This document shows positions 41,487 to 50,094 of a stretch of DNA of 64,000 nt, one piece after another. A program made the translations under genes and the position numbers. This DNA is from Chelativorans sp. YIM 93263 (lineage in GTDB: Bacteria > Pseudomonadota > Alphaproteobacteria > Rhizobiales > Rhizobiaceae): the NCBI RefSeq assembly GCF_028767125.1, contig NZ_JAKCWP010000008.1, forward strand, positions 1-64,000. Direction: 5' to 3'. The notes under the pieces were generated by a model. The model was not told where the DNA came from. It did not search any database and saw only the letters and a list, made by a program, of their open reading frames with translations. The stretch's first letter is position 1. Every line of letters begins with the position of its first letter.

Positions 41487-44305
41487 TGTCCCAGCCTCTC
41501 AAGCAGCGCCGGCACATGGACCTGGTCGGATTTGTAGTTGCCGGTCAGCATGTACATCATGATGTTCACGCCCGCGCGCAGGGAGTAAACCCGCTGCATC
41601 GAGTTGGACGGCACAGTGGGCAGCAGTGGCTGGCCGTCGCTGTCTATGGCCCAGGCGCCGGCCATGTCGTTGCCGGTGATCATGATGGGAGAAACCCCGT
41701 CGCCGGAACGCACCGGCCGGTCGGACGGGCTTGCAGCGTTCATGTCGGCAGCTACCCAGAGCGGGCTGCCGTTATATCGGCCCGGAAACTCGGAGGTTAT
41801 GTAAAACGCTTTGGTCAAAACGTGATCCTCCGGCACCGGCTCCAGCGGGGGAACGTCGAGATTTGCCAGGATGTCCCGCAGCCGCTGTGTTTCGGGGCTT
41901 ACCGAGTCGGAAGAATCGAACCCGGCGGAATATTGATCGCGCGTATCGAAGAGAACGGTTCCGCCTTCCTGCATGTAAGCGTCGATGCGCGCAATCGCTT
42001 CCTCTGAAGGCATGGGCGCATTGGCGTCTATCGGCCAGTAGATAAGAGGATAGAAGGACAATTCATCGGTATCAATATCGACGCCCGCCGGCTCACCCGG
42101 CTCCAAAGCGGTTTTGTCAGTGAGGAAGCGCGATAGCCCCATTATTCCTGCGCGGCTAATCGCGTCGACCGAGGAATTGCCGGTTATCACATAGGCGATC
42201 CGCGTGGCCGAAATGGCATCGATGGCTTCAGCTTCGGACGTCTGCGTCTGCTGCGCCAGTGCGCGGTCAGGCGAAAGCAGGCCAAAGGCCAGAAAAGCAA
42301 TCAATATCGCCGATGCGGCAGATGCGGGGCGGCGGCGTGATGACCGGCGCAGAAGGCCGCCCAGCCACAGAACGGCGAGTGTGTCGAGCGCCAGCAATCC
42401 AAGCGCGGCGGCCAGAAGTGCGCCTCTCAACGGCTGTGCACTGTCGAACGCGTAGTGTGCCTCAGTGATGGTGACGGGGGCTTCGGGGCGGGCGAGCGTT
42501 TCCAGAGTCGCATCCGATGCCAGCAGGTTGTGCGCCACGACGCCGTCTTCGGATCCGTAGAGCCCGGGCGGGTGCGCCAGGTCGACCGTGGCGTCGGGGC
42601 CCGGCGTAAGGGGCTCGGCCTCCGGACCGGGCGGGACCATCGTGCCGGTCGCTGAAATCATGCGATAAGGGGCGAGCCTGGTGGCCGTTTCCTCTTGTTC
42701 ACCGGCGACGCTGCCTTGGTTTTGGGAAAGCTGTACGATCCGCCGCAGCATTTCCACGAAAGTGCCGGAGATCGGCAGGTTCGACCAGGTTGCCTCCGGC
42801 GTGATGTGGAACAGGATAACCCGGCCTGCCTCGCGCGTCGCGCCGGTGACCAGCGGCGTGCCGTCGGCGAGACTGGCCCAGGCCCTCTCCACAATGTCTG
42901 CTGAAGGTTCGGCAAGAACTTGGCGGTTCACCGTCACGTCGCGCGGCGGCGTCAAGTCCGAGAACGGGCTGCCGACCGGAAACTCCGCAACGGGCTGCGG
43001 CTCCGACCAGGATAGCGTGCCCCCAAGCGAACGTTCGCCCACCCGCAGGCGGACCGGAAGGAGTTCTTCATCGTGTTCGGCAGCGGCGAGCCGCGGCCCG
43101 GCAAAGCGTATCAGCGTGCCGCCATTGTGTATCCATTCAACAAGCTGCTCGCGGGCCGCGTCGGGCAGCGTGCCGACATCGGCCATGATGATAGCGGCCG
43201 GCTGCTGATCCAGCAGCTCCGGGATTGCTTCGCTTCGGTCCGCGCTTTCGGCTTCGATGAGGTCGGCATAAGGGCTGAGCGCCCGGCGGATGTAATAGAG
43301 CGGCGAAAGCAGCGGCTGCGCCTCGTCTTCCGCGCTTTGTGCCAGCAGACCGATGCGCCGGCGGCGTGAATTTTCGTCCAGCAGGTGCAGGGCGCCAGCA
43401 TGGTGTTCGCCCGAGATCCCGATGGAGGCGAAGTCGTTGCGCAACTCGAAGGGAACGCGCATCTCGCCAGTGGCTGCCGTTTCGCCCGCACCGAAAGTGA
43501 TCAGCGCCTCGGCGATGCGGCGCCCGCGCTCATCGGAGGCATAGGCGGTCGCCTGCCTTGGGGCGGTGTCGCTTTCGGGCCGTATGGCGGTCACGGTAAA
43601 GCGCTCAGGCTCATTGGTGCTGTCGGTGAACGCCAGGAGGGAGGTCCGGTCCGGCGCTCCCCAGCGGATTTCGCTGGGGTCCGCCGCAACAATCTGTTCA
43701 AAGGCGGCGTCGTCGCCCGGAGCCGCAAGGCCGTTCGTCAGCAATGCGAGCGTAGCGCCGGGCATGGTCTCCAGCGCATCGGCCACGCGTTCATAAATCA
43801 CCGGCCGGTCTGGCGGCACCGGGCGCGGCTCTGCCGCGTTCAGCCTCTGGATCGCCGTGTCGGCGTCAAAGGGTCCGATGTCCTGGTTCGGTCGATCCGC
43901 TGTCAGGGCCAGCACAATGGGCAGACCGCTGCCCCTGGCGTCAGCGATCAGCCGTTCGGCCGTGGCCACGCGCCGGTCCCAGTCGGGTGCGCTGGACCAG
44001 TCATTGTCGAGCACGATGGCCAGCGCCTGGCCGCTTACCGCCGTCCGCTCGCGCGGATTGAACACAGGGTCGGCCAGCGCCAGAATGACGAGCGCAGCCA
44101 GCGCAAGACGCAGCAGAGTAAGCCACCAGGGGCTGTTTTGCGGCGTTTCTTCCCGCCTGACGATGCGGGCCAGGATGGCCAGCGGCGGAAACGTCTCTCT
44201 CTGCGGGCTCGGCGGTGTCAGGCGCAGCAGCCACCAGATCACAGGCAGGGCAATCAAGCCCCAAAGAACCATCGGTGCGCCGAAGGAGAGAGGGAGGAAA
44301 TTCAT
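41483..44305 (-). CDS. BatA-like / DUF4159 membrane protein
   Basis: A 940-residue protein. The N-terminus is an aerotolerance-regulator (BatA) module with two helices (MNFLPLSFGAPMVLWGLIAL, then LLRLALAALVILALADPVF), followed by a VWA-like domain whose MIDAS is degenerate (LDNDWSS). Near residue 675 is a further helix, and the C-terminal 220 residues are DUF4159 (ATRIAYVITGNSSVDAIS and YPLIYWPIDANAPMP). ATG 44305 starts the conserved MNFLPL; the open frame upstream lies within the DUF58 gene. It overlaps both neighbours by 4 bp. Confidence 0.87.
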   Translation of the reverse strand: MNFLPLSFGAPMVLWGLIALPVIWWLLRLTPPSPQRETFPPLAILARIVRREETPQNSPWWLTLLRLALAALVILALADPVFNPRERTAVSGQALAIVLDNDWSSAPDWDRRVATAERLIADARGSGLPIVLALTADRPNQDIGPFDADTAIQRLNAAEPRPVPPDRPVIYERVADALETMPGATLALLTNGLAAPGDDAAFEQIVAADPSEIRWGAPDRTSLLAFTDSTNEPERFTVTAIRPESDTAPRQATAYASDERGRRIAEALITFGAGETAATGEMRVPFELRNDFASIGISGEHHAGALHLLDENSRRRRIGLLAQSAEDEAQPLLSPLYYIRRALSPYADLIEAESADRSEAIPELLDQQPAAIIMADVGTLPDAAREQLVEWIHNGGTLIRFAGPRLAAAEHDEELLPVRLRVGERSLGGTLSWSEPQPVAEFPVGSPFSDLTPPRDVTVNRQVLAEPSADIVERAWASLADGTPLVTGATREAGRVILFHITPEATWSNLPISGTFVEMLRRIVQLSQNQGSVAGEQEETATRLAPYRMISATGTMVPPGPEAEPLTPGPDATVDLAHPPGLYGSEDGVVAHNLLASDATLETLARPEAPVTITEAHYAFDSAQPLRGALLAAALGLLALDTLAVLWLGGLLRRSSRRRPASAASAILIAFLAFGLLSPDRALAQQTQTSEAEAIDAISATRIAYVITGNSSVDAISRAGIMGLSRFLTDKTALEPGEPAGVDIDTDELSFYPLIYWPIDANAPMPSEEAIARIDAYMQEGGTVLFDTRDQYSAGFDSSDSVSPETQRLRDILANLDVPPLEPVPEDHVLTKAFYITSEFPGRYNGSPLWVAADMNAASPSDRPVRSGDGVSPIMITGNDMAGAWAIDSDGQPLLPTVPSNSMQRVYSLRAGVNIMMYMLTGNYKSDQVHVPALLERLGQ

Positions 44306-45210
44306 CGGCCTATTTCCATGTCGCTGGTCATGGCCGTGTGCACCTGAATGAGTGCCTCGGAGGCGAGCCGGTCCGTATGGTTGACTGTATAGCTCCATCC
44401 GAGCGACTTGCACCAGCGGCGAAGTTCCTCGCGTCGGGCCGCGTAAAGGTTCCTGTACTCCTCTGCCACTGTCTCGGCACGCCCCGCAGTCAGCCGCTCG
44501 CCGGTCTCGGGGTCGTGGAATTCGATTCGTCCCGTGTAAGGGAAGGTTTCTTCGGTCGGGTCGGCAACTTCGATCAGATGGACGCGAATGCCGCCGCGCG
44601 TGAGCGGATCGAGCCAGAGCTTGATCTCGTCCGGCGGGTCGAGGAAATCGCTGGATATCACCACATCGCAGAAACGGCGGATCTGCTTCATGTCCGGCCG
44701 TTCAGCACTCGGCTCCGCGTGGGCAACATATTGGGCCAGCCGCTCGGCGCCGTTCCGCGCGGCAAAGGGATCAGTCAAGCCCGGCCAGGCGATGCGCTCG
44801 CCGCTGCGCGAGAGCAGCTCGGCCAGTGCGAGTACATGGACGATCGCTCGCGACTCCTTCGAGACTTCCGCCCGGTTGGAGCGGTACAGCATCGAGGGCG
44901 AGCGGTCCGCCCACAGCCAGACCGTATGAGCTGCTTCCCATTCCTGGTCCCGCACGTAGAGGTGGCCTTCCTCGCGCGCCGAGCGCCGCCAGTCGATGCG
45001 GGAAATGGCATCACCCTCGACATAGGGTCGAAACTGCCAGAAATTCTCGCCGATGCCGCGCCGGCGCCGGCCGTGCCATCCGGCAATCACAGTGTTGACG
45101 ACGCGGCGAGCCTCCACCATAAGGTCCGGCACAAGTGCAGCGCGCGTACGGGCACGTACCAGCGCATCCTGTACCGTTACATGGGGGGTGACTTCACCGA
45201 TCCGCGCCAT
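44302..45210 (-). CDS. DUF58 domain protein
   Basis: A 302-residue protein with the DUF58 hallmark RRRRGIGENFWQFRPYVEGD, then ISRIDWRRSAREEGHLYVRD and WADRSPSM, which is a VWA-like DxSxS segment. It is a conserved partner of MoxR ATPases. It lies 21 bp after moxR and overlaps the next gene by 4 bp. Confidence 0.92.
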   Translation of the reverse strand: MARIGEVTPHVTVQDALVRARTRAALVPDLMVEARRVVNTVIAGWHGRRRRGIGENFWQFRPYVEGDAISRIDWRRSAREEGHLYVRDQEWEAAHTVWLWADRSPSMLYRSNRAEVSKESRAIVHVLALAELLSRSGERIAWPGLTDPFAARNGAERLAQYVAHAEPSAERPDMKQIRRFCDVVISSDFLDPPDEIKLWLDPLTRGGIRVHLIEVADPTEETFPYTGRIEFHDPETGERLTAGRAETVAEEYRNLYAARREELRRWCKSLGWSYTVNHTDRLASEALIQVHTAMTSDMEIGR

Positions 45211-45231
45211 CAGCCTCTCGTTGCCATTGCA

Positions 45232-46254
45232 TCAATCCAGCGCCTTCACGAGCCGAGCGACCACGTCGCGCACGCTCATGCCCTCTGCGCGGGCAGCGAA
45301 GGTCAGCGCCATACGGTGCTGCAGCACGGGCTCGGCCAAGGCACGAACATCGTCGACCGAAGGCGCGAGCCGGCCATCGTAGAGCGCGCGGGCGCGGGCG
45401 CACAGTGTTAGCGCCTGGCTTGCGCGCGGGCCGGGGCCCCATGCCACATGGCGGTCCGTCTCCGGGAAGCCGAGGCCGGGACGCGCCGATCGCACCAGCG
45501 CCAGAATGGCTTCCACCACACTTTCGGGAACCGGCATTCGGCGAATCAGCTCCTGAACTTCCTGCAGGCGCGCCGGCGTAAGCACATTTGCCGCGCGCGC
45601 TTCTTCCGTTCCCGTGGTTTCCAGGAGGATACGCCGCTCTGCGTCGAGTTCAGGATACAGGATGTCGATCTGCATCAGGAAGCGGTCGAGCTGCGCTTCG
45701 GGCAGAGGATAGGTGCCTTCCTGTTCAAGCGGATTCTGCGTCGCGAGCACATGGAAAGGGGCGGGCAGGTCGTATCGCTGTCCGGCGACCGTGACATGAT
45801 ACTCCTGCATGGACTGCAGAAGCGCCGATTGCGTGCGCGGGCTGGCGCGGTTGATCTCGTCTGCCATCAAGAGCTGCGCAAAGATCGGACCGGGAATGAA
45901 ACGAAAAGCGCGGCGTCCGCTTTCCTCCTGCTCCATGACTTCTGAACCCAGAATGTCGGAGGGCATCAGGTCGGGCGTGAACTGGATGCGCTTGGCATCG
46001 AGGCCCAGAACGACTCCAAGCGTTTCTACCAGCTTCGTCTTGGCCAGCCCCGGCACGCCGACGAGAAGGGCGTGTCCTCCGGCCAGTATAGCCACCATGG
46101 ACCGCTCGACGACTGCCTCCTGGCCGAAGATCACCCTGCCGACACCTTCCTTGACGCGAGCGATGTCTTCCAGGGCTGCCTCGGCTTCGGCCACCATCTG
46201 CCCTTCGTCGGCTTGCTTTGTGCCGGCTTCCCGGCCTCTTGCAATGATGCTCAT
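45232..46254 (-). CDS. moxR: MoxR-family AAA+ ATPase
   Basis: A 340-residue AAA+ ATPase: Walker A GVPGLAKTKLVET, Walker B LLMADEINRASP, sensor 1 in LATQNPLEQEGTYPLPEAQ, and the C-terminal lid. MoxR ATPases act as chaperones that load metal or assemble complexes with VWA-domain partners, three of which follow in this operon. ATG 46254 starts MSIIARG; an upstream in-frame ATG adds a non-conserved tail. It heads the operon, divergent from the DUF1285 gene. Confidence 0.92.
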   Translation of the reverse strand: MSIIARGREAGTKQADEGQMVAEAEAALEDIARVKEGVGRVIFGQEAVVERSMVAILAGGHALLVGVPGLAKTKLVETLGVVLGLDAKRIQFTPDLMPSDILGSEVMEQEESGRRAFRFIPGPIFAQLLMADEINRASPRTQSALLQSMQEYHVTVAGQRYDLPAPFHVLATQNPLEQEGTYPLPEAQLDRFLMQIDILYPELDAERRILLETTGTEEARAANVLTPARLQEVQELIRRMPVPESVVEAILALVRSARPGLGFPETDRHVAWGPGPRASQALTLCARARALYDGRLAPSVDDVRALAEPVLQHRMALTFAARAEGMSVRDVVARLVKALD

Positions 46255-46383
46255 GCGGCTTGTCCTCGCGCTTTGCCGGTGGGGCCCTTGTTGCGATATA
46301 GGGTACAGGAATCGCACCATCCACTGTGATGGCAAGTTAGATGCTCACGCAAGGCTGACAAGCCGGAGGACAGTGACTATTTC

Positions 46384-47028
46384 GTGACGATGACCGGTCA
46401 AACTGGGAAAAATCGAACTGATGCGAGCGATCTGAGGCAGGCGGCGGACCCGGCTGCCCTGTCGGCGCTCATCTCACGCGCCGCGCGCGCAGGCAAGGGA
46501 GCAGCGCCGGTCGAACGCTGGAACCCGGAGTTCTGCGGCGATCTCGATATGGTAATCAAGGCGGACGGAACGTGGTTCTATCTCGGCACGCCGATCGGCC
46601 GCATGCCGCTCGTGCAGCTCTTTTCGTCTGTCTTGCGGAAAGACGAGGACGGCAAAACCTACCTGGTCACTCCGGTCGAAAAGGTCGGCATCAGGGTTGA
46701 GGACGCTCCCTTCATCGCTGTCGAAATGGCCGTTACGGGAGAGGGCGGATCACAGATTCTAACGTTTCGCACAAATGTTGGTGATGTTGTCGAAGCCGGG
46801 CCGGAACACCCCCTCCGCTTTGCCGACGAGCCGGAGACCGGCGGTCTTAAACCTTACGTGCTTGTGCGCGGGCGTCTGGAAGCACTTGTTTCGCGCTCGG
46901 TGATGTATGAGCTCGCCGAACTGGGCGAGGAAATGGACATAGACGGCCAGCACATGGTTGTCGTGCGTTCCAATGGGGCTGTTTTCCCGATCATGCCGGT
47001 CGAAAAGCTTCAGGCGTCGGCCGAATGA
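46384..47028 (+). CDS. DUF1285 protein
   Basis: A 214-residue member of DUF1285, a family of unknown function with two small beta-rich subdomains. It has the conserved CGDLDMVIKADGTWFYLGTPIG and GQHMVVVRSNGAVFPI. The start may be GTG 46384 or ATG 46390; GGAGGA at 46365-46370 fits the first better. It overlaps the Nudix gene by 4 bp. DUF1285, Nudix and CCA-adding genes in this order beside a MoxR operon are a common alphaproteobacterial arrangement. Confidence 0.85.
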   Translation: MTMTGQTGKNRTDASDLRQAADPAALSALISRAARAGKGAAPVERWNPEFCGDLDMVIKADGTWFYLGTPIGRMPLVQLFSSVLRKDEDGKTYLVTPVEKVGIRVEDAPFIAVEMAVTGEGGSQILTFRTNVGDVVEAGPEHPLRFADEPETGGLKPYVLVRGRLEALVSRSVMYELAELGEEMDIDGQHMVVVRSNGAVFPIMPVEKLQASAE

Positions 47029-47666
47029 GTGTGCAGCGGTCGACCGTGCCATCTTTTTCCGCGGACGATTTTCGCCGCCGTGCCGCCGCGCAGGACCCTA
47101 ACTTCATGTCCGGCGAGTACGGCGATCACCGGCTCAATCCCGACCTGAAACATCTGATTGTGCGCGACGGGCTGCATGACGCCGCCGTCCTCGTGCCGGT
47201 GGTCGATCACAGCGATGGCGCAACGATCATCCTGACGCAGCGCTCCAATCAGTTGCGCCGCCATTCGGGGCAGATCGCCTTGCCGGGCGGACGCATCGAT
47301 CCCACTGACGTCTCGCCGGAAAGCGCAGCCGTACGGGAAGCGGAGGAGGAGATCGGTCTACCGCCTTCCCGAGTCGACATTGTGGGACGTATGCCGGACT
47401 ACGTCACCGGGAGCGGCTATCGGGTCCGGCCCGTTCTCTCCGTGGTCAGCCCCAATTTGCCGCTGACGCTCAATCCCGATGAGGTCGAAGCCGCGTTCGA
47501 GGTTCCGCTTGCGTTCCTCATGGACCCTGCCAATCATCGGCGCGAAAGCCGCATATGGCAGGAGCGGGAACGGTTTTACTATACAATGCCTTACGGTGAT
47601 CGCTTCATATGGGGAGTCACCGCCGGGATTTTGCACATGCTCTATGAAAGGCTCTATGCCCGATGA
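47025..47666 (+). CDS. Nudix hydrolase, probable CoA pyrophosphatase (NudL/YeaB-like)
   Basis: A 213-residue Nudix hydrolase. The Nudix box is complete, starting GGRIDPTDVSPESAAVREA and ending EEEIGL, and upstream LRRHSGQIALPGG is the NuCoA-type motif of CoA pyrophosphatases. It would split CoA or its derivatives into 3',5'-ADP and phosphopantetheine. It overlaps both neighbours by 4 bp. Confidence 0.9.
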   Translation: MSVQRSTVPSFSADDFRRRAAAQDPNFMSGEYGDHRLNPDLKHLIVRDGLHDAAVLVPVVDHSDGATIILTQRSNQLRRHSGQIALPGGRIDPTDVSPESAAVREAEEEIGLPPSRVDIVGRMPDYVTGSGYRVRPVLSVVSPNLPLTLNPDEVEAAFEVPLAFLMDPANHRRESRIWQERERFYYTMPYGDRFIWGVTAGILHMLYERLYAR

Positions 47667-48934
47667 CAGGCACCAGCATTGCCGACGCACAATGGCTCAA
47701 TCGATCCGGCCTGCAAACGCTTCTTGCCGCGCTCAACGAAGGTGAAGAAGAGGCGCGCGTGGCCGGCGGCGCCGTGCGCAATGCCGTTCTGGGGGAGGCA
47801 GTGGCCGATGTCGACATCGCCACCACCACCCACCCGGACGAGACCATGCGGCGTGCCGAAGCAGCCGGTTTCAAGGTTATCCCCACCGGGTACGACCATG
47901 GAACGGTAACGGTGGTTGTGAAGGGGAAGCCTTACGAGGTCACGACACTCCGAGCCGACGTGGAGACCGACGGGCGCCACGCCCGTGTGGATTTCGGCCG
48001 TGACTGGAAGGCCGATGCGGAGCGCCGCGATTTCACGATCAATGCGCTTTACGCTAAGGCCAATGGCCAGGTGGTGGACCTTGTCGGTGGGTTGGCCGAT
48101 CTGGAATCGCGCACGCTGCGTTTCATCGGCGATCCCGAGGAGCGGATCCGCGAGGACTACCTGCGCATCCTGCGTTTCTTCCGCTTCTTTGCATGGTACG
48201 GGTCGGGGCGGCCGGATGCGGCGGGGCTGAAAGCCTGCGCGCGATTGAAAGATGGACTTTCGATGCTTTCGGCCGAGCGTGTGTGGACAGAGTTGTGTAA
48301 GCTCCTTGCAGCTTCCGATCCCACGCGCGCGGTGCTCTGGATGCGGCAGACCGGGGTGTTGTCCGCCGTGCTGCCGGAATCCGAGCGTTGGGGAATTGAT
48401 AACTTGCGTCCACTTCTTGAGGCGGAGCAGGCGCTCGGGTGGACCGTTGAGCCCCTTTTGCGGCTGGCGGCCATCATTCCGCCGGATGCCGAACGGGTGT
48501 CGGCTCTCGCGAGGCGGCTGCGGATGTCCAACGCAGAGGCGGCAGCACTTTCCGCCTGGGCCGAGGCTCCGCTACCGGACCCGGCCACCCCGGATATGGT
48601 TTTCAAGAAACTGCTTTACCGTGCTGATCCCAAAGGGGTCGAATGGCGTTTGCGCCTGGGACTTGCAAGCGCGCGGTCGCGGGCGCCGGAAGATGACAAG
48701 GCACTCGAAGAGGCGGCCGGATACCAGCGGTTGCTCGATATTCTCGGGCGTTGGGAGCGGCCGAGCTTTCCGCTACGCGGGCGCGACCTTCTGGCTCGTG
48801 GTTTTGCGCCGGGAGAGGAACTCGGCACAGCCTTGAAAGAACTCGAGGAGCGGTGGATCGAGTCTGGGTTCAAACTCAGCAAGGAAACGCTGCTGGAGGA
48901 AAGCGGGCGATATTCAGCCGATAGGGACGGCTAA
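47663..48934 (+). CDS. cca: CCA tRNA nucleotidyltransferase
   Basis: A 423-residue class II nucleotidyltransferase that builds or repairs tRNA 3'-CCA ends. The head domain has RVAGGAVRNAVLGEAVADVD (catalytic Asp pair in DVD), the flexible RRDFTINAL motif, and the GDPEERIREDYLRILRFFRF neck. The last 200 residues form the helical body and tail. It overlaps the Nudix gene by 4 bp and ends the operon. Confidence 0.93.
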   Translation: MTGTSIADAQWLNRSGLQTLLAALNEGEEEARVAGGAVRNAVLGEAVADVDIATTTHPDETMRRAEAAGFKVIPTGYDHGTVTVVVKGKPYEVTTLRADVETDGRHARVDFGRDWKADAERRDFTINALYAKANGQVVDLVGGLADLESRTLRFIGDPEERIREDYLRILRFFRFFAWYGSGRPDAAGLKACARLKDGLSMLSAERVWTELCKLLAASDPTRAVLWMRQTGVLSAVLPESERWGIDNLRPLLEAEQALGWTVEPLLRLAAIIPPDAERVSALARRLRMSNAEAAALSAWAEAPLPDPATPDMVFKKLLYRADPKGVEWRLRLGLASARSRAPEDDKALEEAAGYQRLLDILGRWERPSFPLRGRDLLARGFAPGEELGTALKELEERWIESGFKLSKETLLEESGRYSADRDG

Positions 48935-49024
48935 CAAGAATTCTCTTTAGCCCTTGACCTCAACTTAGCTTGAGACTGTAGGCGTCATGCATCTTGAAGG
49001 AGCAAGAGCATGACGGCACTGCAA

Positions 49025-49501
49025 TCAACGCCCGTAGCGCCACCGTATTTGGCGCATTGCCTCGCCGGAGGCCATGGAAGCGGACAGCGCGAGGTTCAGG
49101 CTGCGCGTTTTCTCCCGCATCGGAATAAGCAGGCGGTGGTCGGCGCTCTGGTGAACGTCGTCCGGCACACCGGCGGATTCGCGACCGAAAAGCAGGACAT
49201 CACCATCGCGGAAGGAAAAGGACGTGTAGGGAACAGCGGCTTTCGTGGAAAACAGGGCCACGCGTCGCCCTTCGGCGCGACGCCACTTTTCGAATTCGCT
49301 CCAGGAACTGTGCCGTTCCAGGGAGGCGAGTTCCAGATAATCCATGCCGGCGCGTTTCAGCGCTCGGTCGGAAAGGTCGAACCCGGCGGGCTCTATCACG
49401 TCCACTGTCAGCCCGAGACAGGCGGCAAGTCGCAAAATCGTACCGGTGTTGCCGGGGATATCCGGCTGGAAGAGCGCGATGCGAATGCCCTTATGCGTCA
49501 T
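49025..49501 (-). CDS. trmL: tRNA (cytidine/uridine-34-2'-O)-methyltransferase TrmL
   Basis: A 158-residue minimal SPOUT methyltransferase that methylates the wobble ribose of tRNA-Leu isoacceptors. It shows the three TrmH motifs in short form: IALFQPDIPGNTGTILRLAA, LLFGRESAGVP, and IPMREKTRSLNLALSASMA. ATG 49501 starts MTHKGIRIALFQPD; the frame is open upstream without a credible start. Confidence 0.92.
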   Translation of the reverse strand: MTHKGIRIALFQPDIPGNTGTILRLAACLGLTVDVIEPAGFDLSDRALKRAGMDYLELASLERHSSWSEFEKWRRAEGRRVALFSTKAAVPYTSFSFRDGDVLLFGRESAGVPDDVHQSADHRLLIPMREKTRSLNLALSASMASGEAMRQIRWRYGR

Positions 49502-49792
49502 ACCGATCCTAACTGTCGTCAAATGGCCACAGACTGTCAGGAAGACGTCAGAATGTCGTTCCTGGCTCTGGCCAGCGCGCACATTTATGGATATAAGGCC
49601 TACGCTTTCAATGGAAACCGCAGGAGTCGGAGATGGATATCCGTATCTTGGCATCCTTGGCCTGCATGCGCCCACGCATCGGAGTTGGGCACGCGGCCTG
49701 ACGGCGGTTTTCGTTCCGACACTCTTTCCCGTTTAAATTCACGCGAGCGAATCCGCCGGACCTTTTTCCGGAAACACCCAAGGATTCGCTTC
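49502..49792. other. divergent intergenic region, trmL / small basic protein
   Basis: The 291-bp region upstream of two divergent starts. It is open in several frames, but none shows a family or a good start. An AAGGA ribosome-binding site for the next gene lies at 49780-49784. Confidence 0.35.
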
Positions 49793-50074
49793 ATGTCTGC
49801 ACGTATCTCCAAAGGGCGCTTTTCGCCCGAGAAGCCCGCTTCCTCTGCCGAAACGGCTCTGCCCACGGCACATGCGGGACAGGACGCCGGCAAGAAGAAA
49901 TTGTCGGGAGCCTTCACCGCGGCGATCGGCCATGCTCCGCATCCGGGCCAAGCGCAACCGAAATCCCACACGGGCGCGGACGCTTTAAAGCCGTTTTCGG
50001 CCGCGTCCGAGAAGCCCCCAGTGAAGAACTGCAAGCCCGGCGCGCCCAGTCTGCCGCGCAAGGGCCACCGCTGA
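49793..50074 (+). CDS. small basic, probably disordered protein, unknown
   Basis: A 93-residue protein rich in Lys, Ala, Pro and Ser (MSARISKGRFSPEKPASS at the start, CKPGAPSLPRKGHR at the end), with no predicted helix bundle or signal. AAGGA lies eight bases before the ATG, and the gene ends 20 bp before the ABC exporter start, so it may be cotranscribed. The frame could also be non-coding: support is the start site and position only. Confidence 0.5.
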   Translation: MSARISKGRFSPEKPASSAETALPTAHAGQDAGKKKLSGAFTAAIGHAPHPGQAQPKSHTGADALKPFSAASEKPPVKNCKPGAPSLPRKGHR

Positions 50075-50094
50075 GATTTTATCCGAGGTCAGTA

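Noticed and set aside
39966-41537. A 523-codon plus-strand frame opposite the VWA-domain gene.
   Set aside because: It is antisense to a well-supported operon and its composition (Arg/His/Gln-rich) is that of a shadow frame.
49010-49792. The plus-strand frame that is open from 49010 into the small basic protein.
   Set aside because: The first 260 codons run antisense to trmL. Only the part from ATG 49793 has its own start signal.
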